This document shows, piece by piece, positions 22,484-35,035 of a DNA stretch of 64,000 bases. How positions within the stretch are numbered: position 1 is the stretch's first letter; the number at the start of each line of letters is the position of its first letter. The DNA lies in the NCBI RefSeq assembly GCF_033118175.1, contig NC_083695.1, positions 33,001,607-33,065,606 on the forward strand. Reading direction: 5' to 3'. A model generated the notes under the pieces. It saw only the letters and a list, made by a program, of their open reading frames with translations. It did no database searches and was not told the origin of the DNA. The DNA is from Dama dama (lineage: Eukaryota > Chordata > Mammalia > Artiodactyla > Cervidae). A program made the position numbers and the translations under genes.

Positions 22484-24522
22484 TGGGGAAATGCCTAGTG
22501 ATCCAGTGAGTTAGGACTTGGTTTTCGTTCATTTCAGTTCAGTTGCTCAGTCATGTCCAACTCTTTGTGACCCCATGAACTGCAGCATGCCAGGCCTCCC
22601 TATCCATCACCAACTCTCGGAGTCTACCCAAACCTATGTCCATTGAGTCAGTGATGCCATCCAACAATCTCATCCTCTGTCGTCCCCTTCTCCTCCTGCC
22701 CTCAAAGTTTCCCAGCCTCAGGGTCTTTTCAAATGAGTCAGCTCTTCACATCAGCTCTTCACAAACTCCTAACTATTGGAGTTTCAGCTTCAACATTAGT
22801 CCTACCAATGAACACCCAGGACTGATCTCTTTTAGGATGGACTGGTTGGATCTCCATACAGTCCAAGGGACTCTCAAGAGTCTTCTCCAACACCACAGTT
22901 CAAAAGCATTAATTCTTCAGCGTTTAGCTTTCTTTATAGTCCAACTCTTAACATCCATACATGACTACTGGAAAAATCATAACCTTGATTAGATGGACCT
23001 TTGTTGACAAAGTAATGTCTCTGCTTTCTAATACGCTATCTAGGTTGGTCACAACTTTCCTTCCAAGGAGTAAGCGTCTTTTAATTTCATGGCTGCAGTC
23101 ACCATCTGCAGTGATTTTGGAGCCCCAGAAAATAAAGTCAGCCACTGTTTCCACTGTTTCCCCATCTATTTGCCATGAAGTGATGGGACCAGATGCCATG
23201 ATCTTAGTTTTCTGAATGTTGAGTTTTAAGCCAACTTTTTACTGTCATCTTTCACTTTCATCAAGAGGCTATTTAGTTCTTCTTCACTTTCTGCCATAAG
23301 GGTAGTGTCATCTGCACATCTGAGGTTAATGATATTTCTCCCAGCAATCTTGATTCTAGCTTGTGCTTCATCCAGGCGAGCGTTTCTCATGATGTACTCT
23401 GGATATAAGTTAAATAAGCAGGGTGGCAATATACAGCCTTGACGTACTCCTTTTCCTATTTGGAACCAGTCTGTTGTTCTATGTCCAGTTCTAACTGTTG
23501 TTTCCTGACCTGCATACAAGTTTCTCAAGAGGCAGGTCAGATGGTCTGGTATTCCCATCTCCCTCAGAATTTTCCAGTTTATTGTGATCCACACAGTCAA
23601 AGGCTTTGGCATAGTCAATAAAGCAAAGTAGATGTTTTTCTGAAACTCTCTTGCTTTTTTGATGATCCAACGGACGTTGGCAATTTGATTTCTGGTTCCT
23701 CTGCCTTTTCTAAATCCAGCTTGAACATCTGGAAGTTCACGGTTCACGTATTACTGAAGCCTGTCTTGGAGAATTTTGAGCATTACTTTACTAGCGTGTG
23801 AGATGAGTGCAATTGTGTGGTAGTTTGAACATTGTTTGACATTGCCTTTCTTTGGGGTTGGAATGAAAACTGACCTGTTCCAGTTGTGTGGCCACTGCTG
23901 AGTTTTCCAAATTTGCAGGCATATTGAGTGCAGCACTTTAACAGCATCATTTTTTAAGATTTGAAATAGCTCAACTGGAATTCCATCACCTCCACTAGCT
24001 TTGTTTGTAGTGATGCTTTCTAAGGCCCACTTGACTTCATATTCCGGGATGTCTGGCTCTAGGTGAGTGTGAGTGATCACACCATTGTGATTATCTGGGT
24101 CATGAAGATCTTTTTTTGTACAGTTCTTCTGTGTATTCTTGCCACCTCTTCTTAATATCTTCTGCTTCTGTTAGGTCCATACCATTTCTGTCCTTTATCG
24201 AGCCCATCTGTGCATGAAATGTTCCCTTGATATCTCTGATTTTCTTGAAGAGATCTCTAATTTTTCCCGTTCTATTGTTTTCCTCTATTTCTTTGCATTG
24301 ATCGCTGAGGAAGGCTTTCTTATCTCTCCTTGCTATTCTTTGGAACTCTGCATTCGAATGGGTATATCTTTCCTTTTCTCCTTTGCTTTTCACTTCTCTT
24401 CTTCTCACAGCTATTTGTAAGGCCTCCTCAGACAGCCATTTTGCTTTTTTGCATTTCTTTTTCTGAGCCCAAATTCAATCCTTGGTCAGGAGACTAAAAT
24501 CTTGGAAGCTGCACAGCATGAC
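22484..24522 (+). mobile_element. CHR SINE split in two by a BovB insertion
   Basis: The left half (about 22484-22530: 'tagtgatccagtgagttaggac') and the right half (about 24466-24522: 'caaattcaatccttggtcaggagactaaaatcttggaagctgcac') together make one sense CHR SINE. The intervening 1.93 kb is antisense BovB. This is the middle layer of an L1M > CHR > BovB nest. Confidence 0.8.
22531..24463 (-). mobile_element. BovB LINE, antisense, about 1.9 kb, degraded reverse transcriptase
   Basis: This is the longest BovB in the window. Read on the minus strand it has an upstream segment (24100-24408), the region before the reverse transcriptase (23751-24080), the fingers/palm (23226-23747) and the C-terminal part (22948-23199). 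The catalytic box reads C-A-D-D rather than Y-A-D-D at 23307-23318, and there are stops and frame changes. It is 5'-truncated relative to the roughly 3.2 kb full element and is inactive. Confidence 0.93.
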
Positions 24523-24964
24523 TAACAACAGAAAAGATGTTTATTCAAGGTGGTTCATTGCAGCAAGCTAGTAAATTATAGACTTATGGAGCTGTGTAAA
24601 GAATAGGGAGGTTCTTTGGATACTTGTATTAGAACATCTGCAAGTTAAATTAAGTGAAAAAATCAGAATGCAGAGAGTATGCATAGTATGATCGTAATTA
24701 TATTAAAAAAATGGAAGTCTGTGGTTTTTTTTGTGCATAAAGTATCTTTTTTATTGAAGAATACAGAGGAAATGGGTAACATTGGTTGCAAGTAGATGGA
24801 ATTTGAATGCTTAGGAGATAGTGGAGGGAAGAAAAATTTTCACTGCCTTAGGGTTTTATATATGTGTATATGTTTTTGTCATATGTATAGATATATATAT
24901 TATATAATTTCAAATTAAATTTTAATTTTTAATTAAAAAATTTTAACTAAATATAACCAGTCAT

Positions 24965-26162
24965 CTAAGATTGTTGATCAAAAGCCATGTCAGTGAGGTC
25001 TTGCTCTTTGTTGATATTTATAATGTGCTACCTTATTGCTCTGGTGTTTGTGAGTTACTGGAGTATGCTTCTTGAAAGTTAGTGTTTTTTGCATCTTTAT
25101 ATACATACTTATAGTGTCCATAGCCGAATGCTTTTTATGTAGTTGAAATTGATATGTTGATTTAATTCTATTTATTAACAGTGCAATACTGCCTTGTACT
25201 TGTGGAATTTTACATTATTTCATTTGAGCCTCAGAACTGCCTGTGGAGTGGGCTTTTATTTACGTGGGACATTTTTTTGTGTGTTTTCAAATAAGAATGT
25301 GTAATTTTGGCTAAATATTCTAATTTAAAGTAACTTATTGCATGTATTTATAAGTTACTCTGTGATAACATAATGCGTTTATTGAGTATGGGATTAGAAG
25401 AAATGATCCAATAGGTCCTTTTCACCTCTGAGTAGAAGAATAGTTGAATGAACGAATACATGTTAGTAGTACAAGAGGATCAAGGTGAATATTTGCTTTA
25501 TGCATTTTGGGTTCCTTTTTAAAATGATCTCCCACCTCCAAAAGACACCTGACTTCACTGATCAGGTCATCCATGTTATTAAACTAAATTATATTAAACT
25601 ATTAATTACTGGTTATTAATGCCAGTGACATTTTATTTAACACCACTGTTTTATAGGGCTGTTTTCAAACAGTCAAGTTTGTCAAACAAATCCATTTGAC
25701 TAGATGTATAAAAAATTTGTACATTACCTCATGCTTTTTCTTTGTGTTTCTTCCTATTCCTTTGGTTCATCTGATTATCATTTTTTTCATTTAGCACAGT
25801 GCTTTGGTATTTTTTTTTCAGATGTCGAATCTGAAACTGTTGTCAGTGTCTTTTAATGGCAGTGTGTATAGGGTGAATAGTAAGGAAACAGAGGAGTTAC
25901 AGAGATATAACCACCCAAAGTAAAAGGTCCAGAACTTCTTTTTATTATGTTTTGTAGTCAGGAAATAATGAAGAACAAAGGCTTAATGCAGTGAATGAAT
26001 GAATGTGCTGCCCTTAATTGCCAATTTTAAAAGCTGGAAACTCTTGTCTCTTCCATATAGGAAAAAAATGTGAATTTATTTCCATTTACATCCATTGAAT
26101 TTGCATGTGACATTCTTCTGCTTGGTTCTGCCAGTGAGTTAACTCCATGTTCCTCCTCACAG
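24965..26162. other. Intronic sequence with no recognised feature
   Basis: The last 1.2 kb of intron 2. No repeat family was recognised. It ends in the exon 3 acceptor, 'ccatgttcctcctcacag'. Confidence 0.6.
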
Positions 26163-26313
26163 GGTGGAGAATGCTTGTACCAAGCTTGTCCAAGCAGCCC
26201 AGATGCTTCAGTCAGACCCTTACTCAGTGCCTGCTCGAGATTATCTAATTGATGGGTCAAGAGGCATCCTCTCCGGCACATCAGACTTGCTCCTCACATT
26301 CGACGAGGCTGAG
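26163..26313 (+). CDS. VCL: VCL exon 3 (residues 80-130, head domain D1)
   Basis: One base completing Lys80 is followed by 50 codons, VENACTKLVQAAQMLQSDPY... to ...LLLTFDEAE. The acceptor is 'tcctcctcacag' and the donor gtaagg. Tyr100, reported as a Src target in human vinculin, is the last residue of the quoted peptide and is encoded by TAC. The exon forms helices of the D1 domain, which contacts talin and, in the closed state, the tail. Only 180 bases of intron 3 separate it from exon 4. The peptide equals the human one as I recall it. Confidence 0.98.
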
Positions 26314-26493
26314 GTAAGGCACCCCGAGGCCCAAGCACACCTCTTCCTGACAAAAAGCCCAGTCATAATGATAATAATGGAGGACTGAGGATTGTTTAGG
26401 ATGAGAAAACGTTGACTAGCTACACATCTGAATCACTGTGTTTTCTACTTATCGTTAACACAATTGATTGAATACTCTGAAATATATTTTCAG
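26314..26493 (+). other. VCL: VCL intron 3 (180 bases)
   Basis: A very short intron with donor gtaagg and acceptor 'tattttcag'. It contains no repeats. Confidence 0.97.
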
Positions 26494-26602
26494 GTTCGTA
26501 AAATTATTAGAGTTTGCAAAGGAATTTTGGAATATCTTACAGTGGCAGAGGTGGTAGAAACTATGGAAGATTTGGTCACTTACACGAAGAATCTTGGACC
26601 AG
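26494..26602 (+). CDS. VCL: VCL exon 4 (residues 131-167, head domain D1)
   Basis: Thirty-six codons plus one base: VRKIIRVCKGILEYLTVAEV continuing to VETMEDLVTYTKNLGP and the first base of Gly167. The donor is gttagt, slightly off consensus. It encodes helix segments of D1. The split Gly codon (G|GA) joins exon 5 correctly. Confidence 0.98.
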
Positions 26603-28784
26603 GTTAGTCATATGCTACTTTTATAATAAAATGTTCTATGAATTGTCCTTGGTTGATCAAGAGGAAAGAAGCACTCCTGCCTGCTTTTTTTGTGGAAGGT
26701 AGGTAATGATGCTTTGGATTTTTAGTTGTCTCTGCTCTCTTGATGGAGCTGACTCTGTGCTTCTACTGAAGAGAAATCATTGTCTCTGAAAGCTGAATCT
26801 GCTTTCTGCAAATCCTGGCCCTGTCTAATGAACTGAACTAGACATTGCAAATGTTGCTGGAGAATGTAGGAAATACTTTTCTATTACTGCAATGCTTAAG
26901 GCCACCCTGAATCCTGACCTCTTCATTCCACATTATACAGCATTCCTTCACTGTCTGTCTACCAGCTGGCCTGAGCTCTCTGTGACCTCTTAGCTTGCTA
27001 ATTAGCCCGCCTGCTATTATGGATTCATGCCCTTGCCCAAGACTGCATAATATAATCAGACCTAGAAGGAGAGAAGAGCTTCTGTAACTAAATCTCTGAT
27101 TGTATAGTCATCTGAGAATTAAATATTCAAAATACATGAACAGATACCAGCTTTTGGTGTTATAGACATATAACATGAATTTGAGGCTCCTTAAAGTATA
27201 AATGAGATTAATGATAAGACATATTAGATATTTAATTTGTTAGTATTAAGGATCACATATCATTTTATAAAATTCTTTTTTCTTACATAGAATGATATTT
27301 AATTAATAGATTTTCTAGAGGTTCCAGTGCAGTCATTCTGTAAACTTAACAGCAGTTAAGAATTTCTCTGAGCTATCATTGAAGATCACTGAGAAATGGC
27401 TTTAGAGAAGTACCCTTTAAACTTGTTCCTAGCACTATGAAGAAATCTTATTTCTTCAGATGAAATCTAATGCAAAATCTCAACATATAAAAGACAAAAA
27501 TGGAGCCAGTGTGGATCAAGCAGGGGTATCCCCACCTGTCTATCTCCTTTTGGGTACCCCTTGAGAATCTGTGAAATTACTTAAGAAATTTTAAGAGCAG
27601 TTTGAAAATCAAAGTAGTAGAGACTCACATAACACCCTTGAATAATAACCAAAGTAAACAAAAATTTCTAGCAGGCCAACTCTGAAATATCAGATTGTTT
27701 CAAATGCTGTCATCACCATAATTACATTTGTAACATTTTTTTTTGTGTTTTTTATTATGAAACTGTGACCCCTCCTTATTTTGGGCAAATTGGAAAGTAG
27801 AGAAAAATTTAAAGATGAAAACAAAACATGTTATTGTAACTCTTAAGACTTTTTTCAGCTGCTAGATTCTCAGTACAGACACACCTCATTTTATTGTGCT
27901 TCACTTTCTTGTGTTTCACACATACTACATTCTTACAAATTGAAGGTTTGTGGCAACCCTATCTCAAGCAAGTTATTTGGTGCCATTTTTCTATTTCATG
28001 TCTCTGTGTCATATTTTGGTAATTCTCACAATATTTAAAATTTTTTTATTATTATTTTATTAGTTATGGTGACCTGTGGTCACTGATATTCGATGCTACT
28101 ATTGAAAAGATCATGATTCATTGAAAGCTTAGATGATAGTTGGCATTTTTTTAGCAATAAAGTATTTTTAAATTAGGGTATGTACATTATGTTTTTAGAC
28201 AGTGTTATTGCATTCTTAATAGACTACAGTATAGTGGAGATATAACTTTTATATTCTCTGGGAAACCCAAACATTCCTGTGACTCACTTTATTGTGATAT
28301 TCACTTTGTTGCAGTGGTTTGGAACTGAATCCACAGTATCTTTGAGGCGTGCCTGTAGTAGGCTCACATGAGGTTCTTATACATATAGGCTCAGTGGCCA
28401 GGTACATGACATGAAAACTGGTATGGAAGCCAGGCAAGGTATTCTCCTGCTCACCACTTGTGAATTGTTTTTTTTCAAATATATATTTATTAATTTCAAC
28501 AGTTTAAATGTATTTGTGAATGTATGTCAAATGTGTGAAAATTATGTCACATTTAGGATTTATATTTATTAAATTAATTTTAATGAGAAGAATACATTTG
28601 CTTTAAGTTAGAACTGTTCTGCACAATTCAATGTCATAAATGATAGAGTTCAGTGATAGTATGTGTGTTTAAATAAGTGGGCAATTTGGACTTTCATAGT
28701 AATTCATAGTGGATATAGGCTCAGAAAGCCTGACTCTGGATTGTTTCACTGCTCACCCTGTACAATTTATTCCCTGTGCCCCAG
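26603..28784 (+). other. VCL: VCL intron 4 (2.2 kb)
   Basis: Apart from the Tigger element at 27876-28355, nothing recognisable was seen. The segment just downstream of exon 4 is ordinary intron. Confidence 0.85.
27876..28355 (+). mobile_element. Tigger DNA transposon, about 480 bases, non-autonomous
   Basis: The left end 'cagacacacctcattttattgtgcttcac' and the right end '...atctttgaggcgtgcctg' are imperfect inverted repeats. Inside is 'aaattgaaggtttgtggcaaccct', diagnostic of Tigger1-type elements. TA-like dinucleotides flank it. No transposase remains. Confidence 0.87.
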
Positions 28785-28907
28785 GAATGACTAAGATGGC
28801 CAAGATGATTGACGAGAGGCAGCAGGAACTGACTCACCAGGAGCATCGAGTGATGTTGGTGAACTCAATGAACACTGTGAAGGAGTTGCTGCCAGTTCTC
28901 ATTTCAG
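28785..28907 (+). CDS. VCL: VCL exon 5 (residues 167-208, head domain D1)
   Basis: Two bases complete Gly167. Forty codons follow (MTKMAKMIDERQQELTHQEH to ...NTVKELLPVLIS), then the first base of Ala208. The acceptor is 'ccctgtgccccag' and the donor gtattt, which is weak at positions +4 to +6. It belongs to the second bundle of D1. The translation is unchanged from human as far as I recall. Confidence 0.98.
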
Positions 28908-30307
28908 GTATTTTCTGTCTGTACTTTATCTTACAGAAGAAAAAAAAAGTGTTTATATGTTCTAAACTCTGGTGTTCATTTTCTTTTCTGTTTAGTTGCA
29001 TGTCCTTCAGCCTGGGTAAAAATGCAGCTGGTTAGCTAAGAGCCAGGATTCATTTTCTTTAATGCTCTCCTCCTGCTCTTTGTGTGACACTGCCCTCCTA
29101 GTGCCTACTCCTGTTCTCTTCAAGTTCTAACAGGCTCCTGTTCTTCTCTAGGCGCTCTAGTTTTGGAAGTATGGATCTTGACCCCTTTATTTGTACTTGG
29201 GAAAAAAATTAGGAGCTGGAATAGATCTAGAACACTACATAGAAGAGAAGTGAGTCCACAACCCTTTCCTCTCTCTTCACTATGTTGAAGAGCTGATGGT
29301 CTATACCAACTAGGATCACCTTCCCTTTGGGCAGAGCCCAGAAATGCAAACATGACGGCTGCTCTTTCAACTAGCAAAAGAGAATTGTGCTTATTAAGAG
29401 TCTAGTATGTATCAGATATCTCTAGTATATATCACATATCTCGTGGTTTATGTAAATTTTCTTAGTCAAGTTATGTGTTAGTTGGTTTAACTCTTAAGAG
29501 GGTTTCTTTATTTTCAAAATCTTTTAAGGCATGTCACTGTAACCCCCCAGCTACTGCCTTCCTGCTTTGTCATTTTTCATGTAGTGACTAAAATAGGAGA
29601 TGTGAGTGTAAGAGTTCAGAAAGCCCTTATATAAACTAGAAAATAAAAAATTGTAAATAGAGTCTTAAAGTCTTCTCAAAAATATGTTTTTTGAGGCCAA
29701 CTGTTCTATGTGGCAGAAAGGCTGTTGGAAAAAATCTTTCTAATTTGGGTAACTCAATAAAATGTTGATCTTTGTTTTTATAATTTTATTATGTTTATGA
29801 GAAGATTTATGTTTATGAGTTTATGAGAAGATATTTTTTCCCAATGTTTCGTTATTATTTTCTTCTTTACTTGTAGGGGTTAGATAGTCCTTCCTGTATG
29901 TTAAGAGAAATAATGGAAGATGAACTCAACCCTGGGATCTTCCACTGGGATTGAGGCAGCAGCATACTTTGGTTACAGTTTAACTGACTTTTTACCTTGT
30001 CCCATTAGGTTTGTGTTAGATGGGACCAGTGTTGGGCCTGAGATGTGACTCGGGATCTTCAGTGCATGCATGTTAAATTAGTTCCCTGATGATGATGTGG
30101 TGATGCTCTTGTACCTTCAGTTTTCTTTACAGTGAAGGTTGCTGATATTGGAATTTTAATAGCAGACTTGCAGTGTTTATTTCATATTCTTTTTAAGACC
30201 TTAGAAGCCCAAAACATGTTCAAAGTGTGAAGCATCTTGTGTGACTATTGTAATACAGCAAGATTACATTCCAAACTTAGTTTCTGATCTTTTGTTTATT
30301 TTTACAG
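28908..30307 (+). other. VCL: VCL intron 5 (1.4 kb), no recognised feature
   Basis: Single-copy-looking intron with no repeat family identified. It ends in a strong pyrimidine tract, 'gatcttttgtttatttttacag'. Confidence 0.8.
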
Positions 30308-30468
30308 CTATGAAGATTTTTGTAACAACTAAAAACTCCAAAAACCAAGGAATTGAAGAAGCTTTGAAAAATCGCAATTTTACTGTAGAAAAGATGAGCG
30401 CTGAAATTAATGAGATCATTCGTGTATTACAACTCACTTCCTGGGACGAAGATGCCTGGGCCAGCAAG
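30308..30468 (+). CDS. VCL: VCL exon 6 (residues 208-261, end of head domain D1)
   Basis: Two bases of Ala208 and 53 codons: MKIFVTTKNSKNQGIEEALK through ...EIIRVLQLTSWDEDAWASK. The donor is gtaggt. It ends on a codon boundary at Lys261, close to the D1/D2 border of the crystal structures. D1 is sufficient for binding talin and alpha-catenin vinculin-binding helices. Confidence 0.98.
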
Positions 30469-31908
30469 GTAGGTGTTATTGGGGAAGAAATAAGCAAAAT
30501 CCCCAATTCTCCCCTCTTGGGGGTGTGATTGTCTCACATTTTATCTTGTAATTTCGTGCAGCATTTAGACTACTTAGATATTATGAAAGTAATTTCTTCT
30601 TTATTTTTATTTCATGAATTACTTGCTGCTTTTGCACTTTTCCTTTGTTTTCAGGTAGAACAAATAAATAGGTATGTGGGGTGAATGTTGGTTGAAAGCT
30701 GAGATGTGTAGCTTGTCTATCAAACCGGAGTCTCATTTATTGAGTTGGTGGAGGAGTTCTGCTGTGGTGTATACTCCCCTGGGTAGGAGCCCTGCCTTTC
30801 ACGTGGGTGGTTGTTGCTAGGTTACTAAGTAAGATACAGAATATGCCTACGGCTGAATTTTATGGAAAACTTTTCTTAATTGGCTTTTGACCCAGAGAAA
30901 TCTACAAAAGAAAATGTAGGCATTTCTAGGTGTGTCCCTTTATCATTCCATTTTCCCTAAAGAAAGCTTCACTGAAATATTAGTTTTCACATTGTCTGTT
31001 AGTTTGAGGGGTCCCTTTCCCCTTGGTCTATAATTTCCTGTTGGACTCCACAAGGGCTGGTGGATTCCTCCGGGACCCCAGCAGCAGCGGTTTGAGGTGC
31101 TGCTGCTCTGGTCTGCTTCTCCATGTTTAGTGATCGGAACAGAGACACTTCTGTTATCGGAGCCCAAGATGCAGGCAGTGGGGGATCCCACTGTCTCCAG
31201 CTTCCCCTACTGTGTGGACTCAAATGTTATCTCCAGGGCCACCCAGCAGGCTGGTAGCAGACTGCAGAGGGGATTTTGTTGTATGATTTCCACTGGGTGT
31301 CCAGTAGGGCTCTGTTTGTCCTCTAGGACACCTAAAAGTTAAGGTTGAAGCTGAGCCTAAAATTACCAATTCTGTCTCTTTTGTTGCCCAGGAAGTTAAA
31401 CTAAATGTGTAGGAGAAATTAGTTAGATTGTCTTAACCATGGATTTGTTTTCAGAGGCATGAAATTATTGAACAAGTCCTGAGACTATATTTTAAACCCA
31501 TATGGTAAAATCATATAAAGTCTTTGATATTTTACTTAATTTTGCTTTTGCATGTTTGACAACTTTCACTTCCCTGTTATGACTTCTTTATGCATCTTTT
31601 TTTTGTTCTCTTGTTTGTTTTACTCTTTTTCTCACGTTTAGAAGGTAAGCTTTCTCTTGCCCTCTAGTTTCTTTCTTGCTTAAAAAGAGAAAAAGCATGT
31701 CTGTGAGGTTTTCTTGTGCTGTGTGCCATGCCTTATTCCGTGTGCCGGTGTGTAACACTGTGCTCGATTATGCGTCAGAATGTGACTTAATATGGGACTT
31801 GGGGCTGTGCTGGGCAGACTGTTTAGCTCAAAAGGAGCTGTTTTTTGGGGGGAAGCAAGAGGAAAGACATTAGTATGGGATGTCAGGCTTTCTATATTTG
31901 GTGGGTGC

Positions 31909-32137
31909 CTTCCTCTCTTTGGGGACTTCCCTGGTGGCTCAGTGGTAAAGGATCCCCCTACCAGTTCAGGAAATATGGGTTCAGTCACTGGGTTGGGAAG
32001 ATCTCCTGGGGAAGGAAATGGCAATCCACTCCAATATTCTTGCCTGGGAAATCTCATGGACAGAGGAGCCTGGTGGGCCATAATCCATGGGGTCACAAAG
32101 AGTTGGACACGACTGAGCAACTAAACAATTCCTCTCG
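31909..32137 (+). mobile_element. Bov-tA SINE with short target-site duplication
   Basis: The complete Bov-tA runs from 'ggggacttccctggtggctc' to 'gttggacacgactgagcaac'. TTCCTCTC occurs on both sides (31910-31917 and 32129-32136), fitting a target duplication. Confidence 0.92.
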
Positions 32138-34989
32138 TTGAGCAGGCTCCTGGGAACTGCTTTGACCTGGTCATTCCCGCTGACTTCTTTTGAGGGGCAG
32201 ATTTCCCCATGTGGGTGACCCCTAAGTTATCTGTGGATCCTGCTCTTAGCAAAGGAAACTTCCAGCTGATGCCATCTCTGTATTTGTCTCTTGTGCCAGT
32301 TTCCTTTGCAGGCTCTGGAATTTGGCTTTTGGAGATGGCATCATTGAGGTTTTAAGCCATGATGAAAATAGGTAGGCTAGAGGGTCTCAATGAGGCACCT
32401 GTCCTTCACAGTAATCCAAGCCTGCAGAATCAAAAGGAAAAAGTCAGGTGTACCTCAAGTTTTTCCTAATTTCAGTCCCTGGCTCACTGCATGTTCTGCT
32501 GTCTGAGCTGTGAATCAGCCATCATTCCCCATGACCTCATGGTCCCCTAACCTAATCTCTTTCCTTATTCTCTCCCCTTTGCTTCTAGCAGATGAGAAAT
32601 AGTAAAAAATGAGGAGCAGGCACTGCAACCATCATGTTTCTATTTTCAGAGGGGAAAAGTCATCCATCAATTAGTAAATAAGTCACTGAGCTTTACTTTG
32701 TGAAAGTCTGAGAGCTGCTTCTTTAAAGACCAAAACCAAAACTGTGGTCAGTTGAGGTTTTCACGAGGAAGATTAGGCACTTGGGGGCATATACAAGGGA
32801 CATAGACCTGGTTCCCACTGTGTACAGTCTAATAGCCATCTCAGTTTTATGCTGATCTGGAAGGAATCAGACTGTTAGGATACTGTAAAACTATCAGAAT
32901 AAAAGGAAATAAATAAAATTAGCTCAGCCAAAAGAAGCTTAAGTACAAAATGACGTCAGAATGAGCAATGAATATTTATTTTTTAACTTCCTTTTGCTTT
33001 TGTTATACATTTACCTGATTCAAAAATCAAAATGCTATAAAAAGATATATATGACATAGCTGACTCTCATTCCAATCCCTTTCCACTCTATCTCCCTTAC
33101 CCCCTAAGAGTAATTGTTTTTATTAGTTGCAAGAATATTTAGAAAAAAATTTTACCCTGAAAATGGAAATAGGTAACTAGGGTTTTAATTATTTTTCAGT
33201 TCAGTAGCATTATGCATCTTTCATTGCTCACCTGTAAGCAGTGAATTAATCAGACCCTGTGTCTGTCTGTGACCCCTGGGTTCCCATTCTGTTTAATACA
33301 TGCAATATTTTTACCTCCTCTCACCCCCTACCAATAAAGAATTAACTTTGTCTTACCATACTTGTTTCATGCCTCCCTATTGGTGCAGTTTTCTCCTGGA
33401 AAGTGATGATTCCTCTAGAAAAGTGGGGGAAGAAAGTAAGTGGAAAAAATTCTTGGTAAAAGTGCGTCTTGCCAAATAAATTAAGATTTTAAAGAGGCAA
33501 TGCAATAGCTGACTATTTTATGTTTTATACCTACATGCAGATGGCAGATTTACAAATTTAAAAGTACTTTGACTTTAAACTCTTCCTTTTATTTTGAAAA
33601 TAAAAAATTTCCCCTCAAATCAACAATCATAATAATTATTAAAAACTAGTTTAGCATTTTTCCTGAGAATACATTATGAGACAAAAAAAATGTAGAGATT
33701 AAATAGAATTGACATTTTACCCTTTGTAAATTTAGCAACATATATTAATCTTTTTTTGGTGTTTATATTACTTGTATTTTGATGCATGTTGAGAATAAAA
33801 AGGAAGTGAGAAAAATTTTAAAAACGTTTCATTACTGAGAATTTTTGAACCCTATGAGGTGTTCCTGTAACTGCACCCTGAGTCAGTTATTCAGAATTTG
33901 TCCCTGTGGTGTATCTCCTCCCACTGTAGGCCTAGGTTGGTGGTGGGTAAATGGTAGTGAGTGACTCAGATGTCTTTGTGCAGATTAGAGTACCAAAGAA
34001 GGAAATACCGCTTAGAACATGTGCTCCTATAATACTTTTCCTTGCTGCAGACCATTGGGGTTTAAGTGTTGATTTTTATTTCAATTTTGAAAAAATAAGG
34101 TTATATATGAGCTTTTTATGAGTCTTTTAATGTGATGCAATATTAGTATTCTAGTATGCAGCTAACACAACAAAGGATTTATCTCTTAGAGTCTGAGATA
34201 AATAGTTAATTTAAGCATTTATATATCTTACCCTCTCCCCCAACCAAAGGAGAAAAGCCCACCATGTTAAATTGACATTTCCCTTCTGATCCAAGTGCTC
34301 TTTTAGTTGATACAACTGATTGTGTGCACATAGGTGGTGCAGAATTGTAGCACTGAGAAGGTATTCTTAGAGATGAAGAACTGATGCCTGGGAGGCTTGC
34401 CTGGAGGTTCAGGGACAGACAACTTTCTCTCCATGGTTAAATGTAGTTTACAAGATTTTGTGTTACTGCCCAATTTAACTTTCCAAAAACATCTTTGTTT
34501 AAAATATGGATTTGGAGTTAGAAATGTGGTCAGAAATGGAATGGAGTGGGAAGGGTGGGGACAGGAGGTGTTAGTGGAAAAAGGAGGGTAGGTTGGGCAG
34601 TGAATGAGAGGGGGTCCTTAGTCCCATATTTGAAATTTTCAAGAGCATGGGATTGCAGGAACTCACTTTCCCTGCCACACTTCCTCTTGACTGTTTGTGG
34701 GAGGAACTCAGTGGTTCTTGGTATTAGTATTATTCAGTGTTCTTTAGGTCTAACTCTGTATTAAATTTCAGAAGTGTTTCAGTTCCTGGAAAAGCATGGA
34801 AAAAGAAGTCTTTTAGGTTGTCCTTCTGACTTTCAGTATGTGTGGCAGAGTTTCAAGGAGCTGTGTTTCTTTTCATTTAAACCTGAACTCCTGAGAGTTT
34901 TACAATAAAAGGAACCAGAGCAGGAGGGGCCAGAACGCTGTCAGCTGTCCCCAGAGCTGCACAACTGTATCTGCTCTTTTTTATATTCA

Positions 34990-35035
34990 CTTTAAAAAAA
35001 AAAAAAAACAACCCAACAACAACAACAAACAGAGA
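34990..35035. repeat. A-rich/(CAA)n low-complexity tract
   Basis: A run of about 15 A is followed by CAACCCAACAACAACAACAAAC. Confidence 0.85.

Larger units (their letters stand above)
21800..24960 (+). mobile_element. Old L1M, sense, interrupted by CHR and BovB
   Basis: The 5' part at about 21800-22480 resembles L1 ORF2 ('gcagacatatagaagatttgaacagc') and then an L1 3' region ('ggtggaaatgtaaattgataatt'). The 3' UTR resumes at about 24522 ('gtttattcaaggtggttcattgcagc' to 'ggtaacattggttgcaagtag') and fades in AT-rich sequence near 24960. The middle 2 kb are later insertions. Confidence 0.65.
2284..26162 (+). other. VCL: VCL intron 2 (about 23.9 kb)
   Basis: The largest intron in the window. 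It contains old L1M copies used as landing pads by CHR, Bov-tA, BovB and Tigger insertions, two MIRs, an L2, and an RPS29 retrocopy. These are listed separately. No conserved non-repeat block, exon or RNA gene was recognised in it. Confidence 0.95.

Noticed and set aside
26164..26388. Open frames running past exon ends (for example at 26164-26388, 43569-43817, 47072-47383)
   Set aside because: These are true exons read through the donor into intron. The splice junctions and the downstream exons show where coding stops.
30943..31342. Overlapping frames on both strands near 31000-31300 in intron 6
   Set aside because: Locally higher GC lengthens random frames on both strands. I saw no known protein family or signal.
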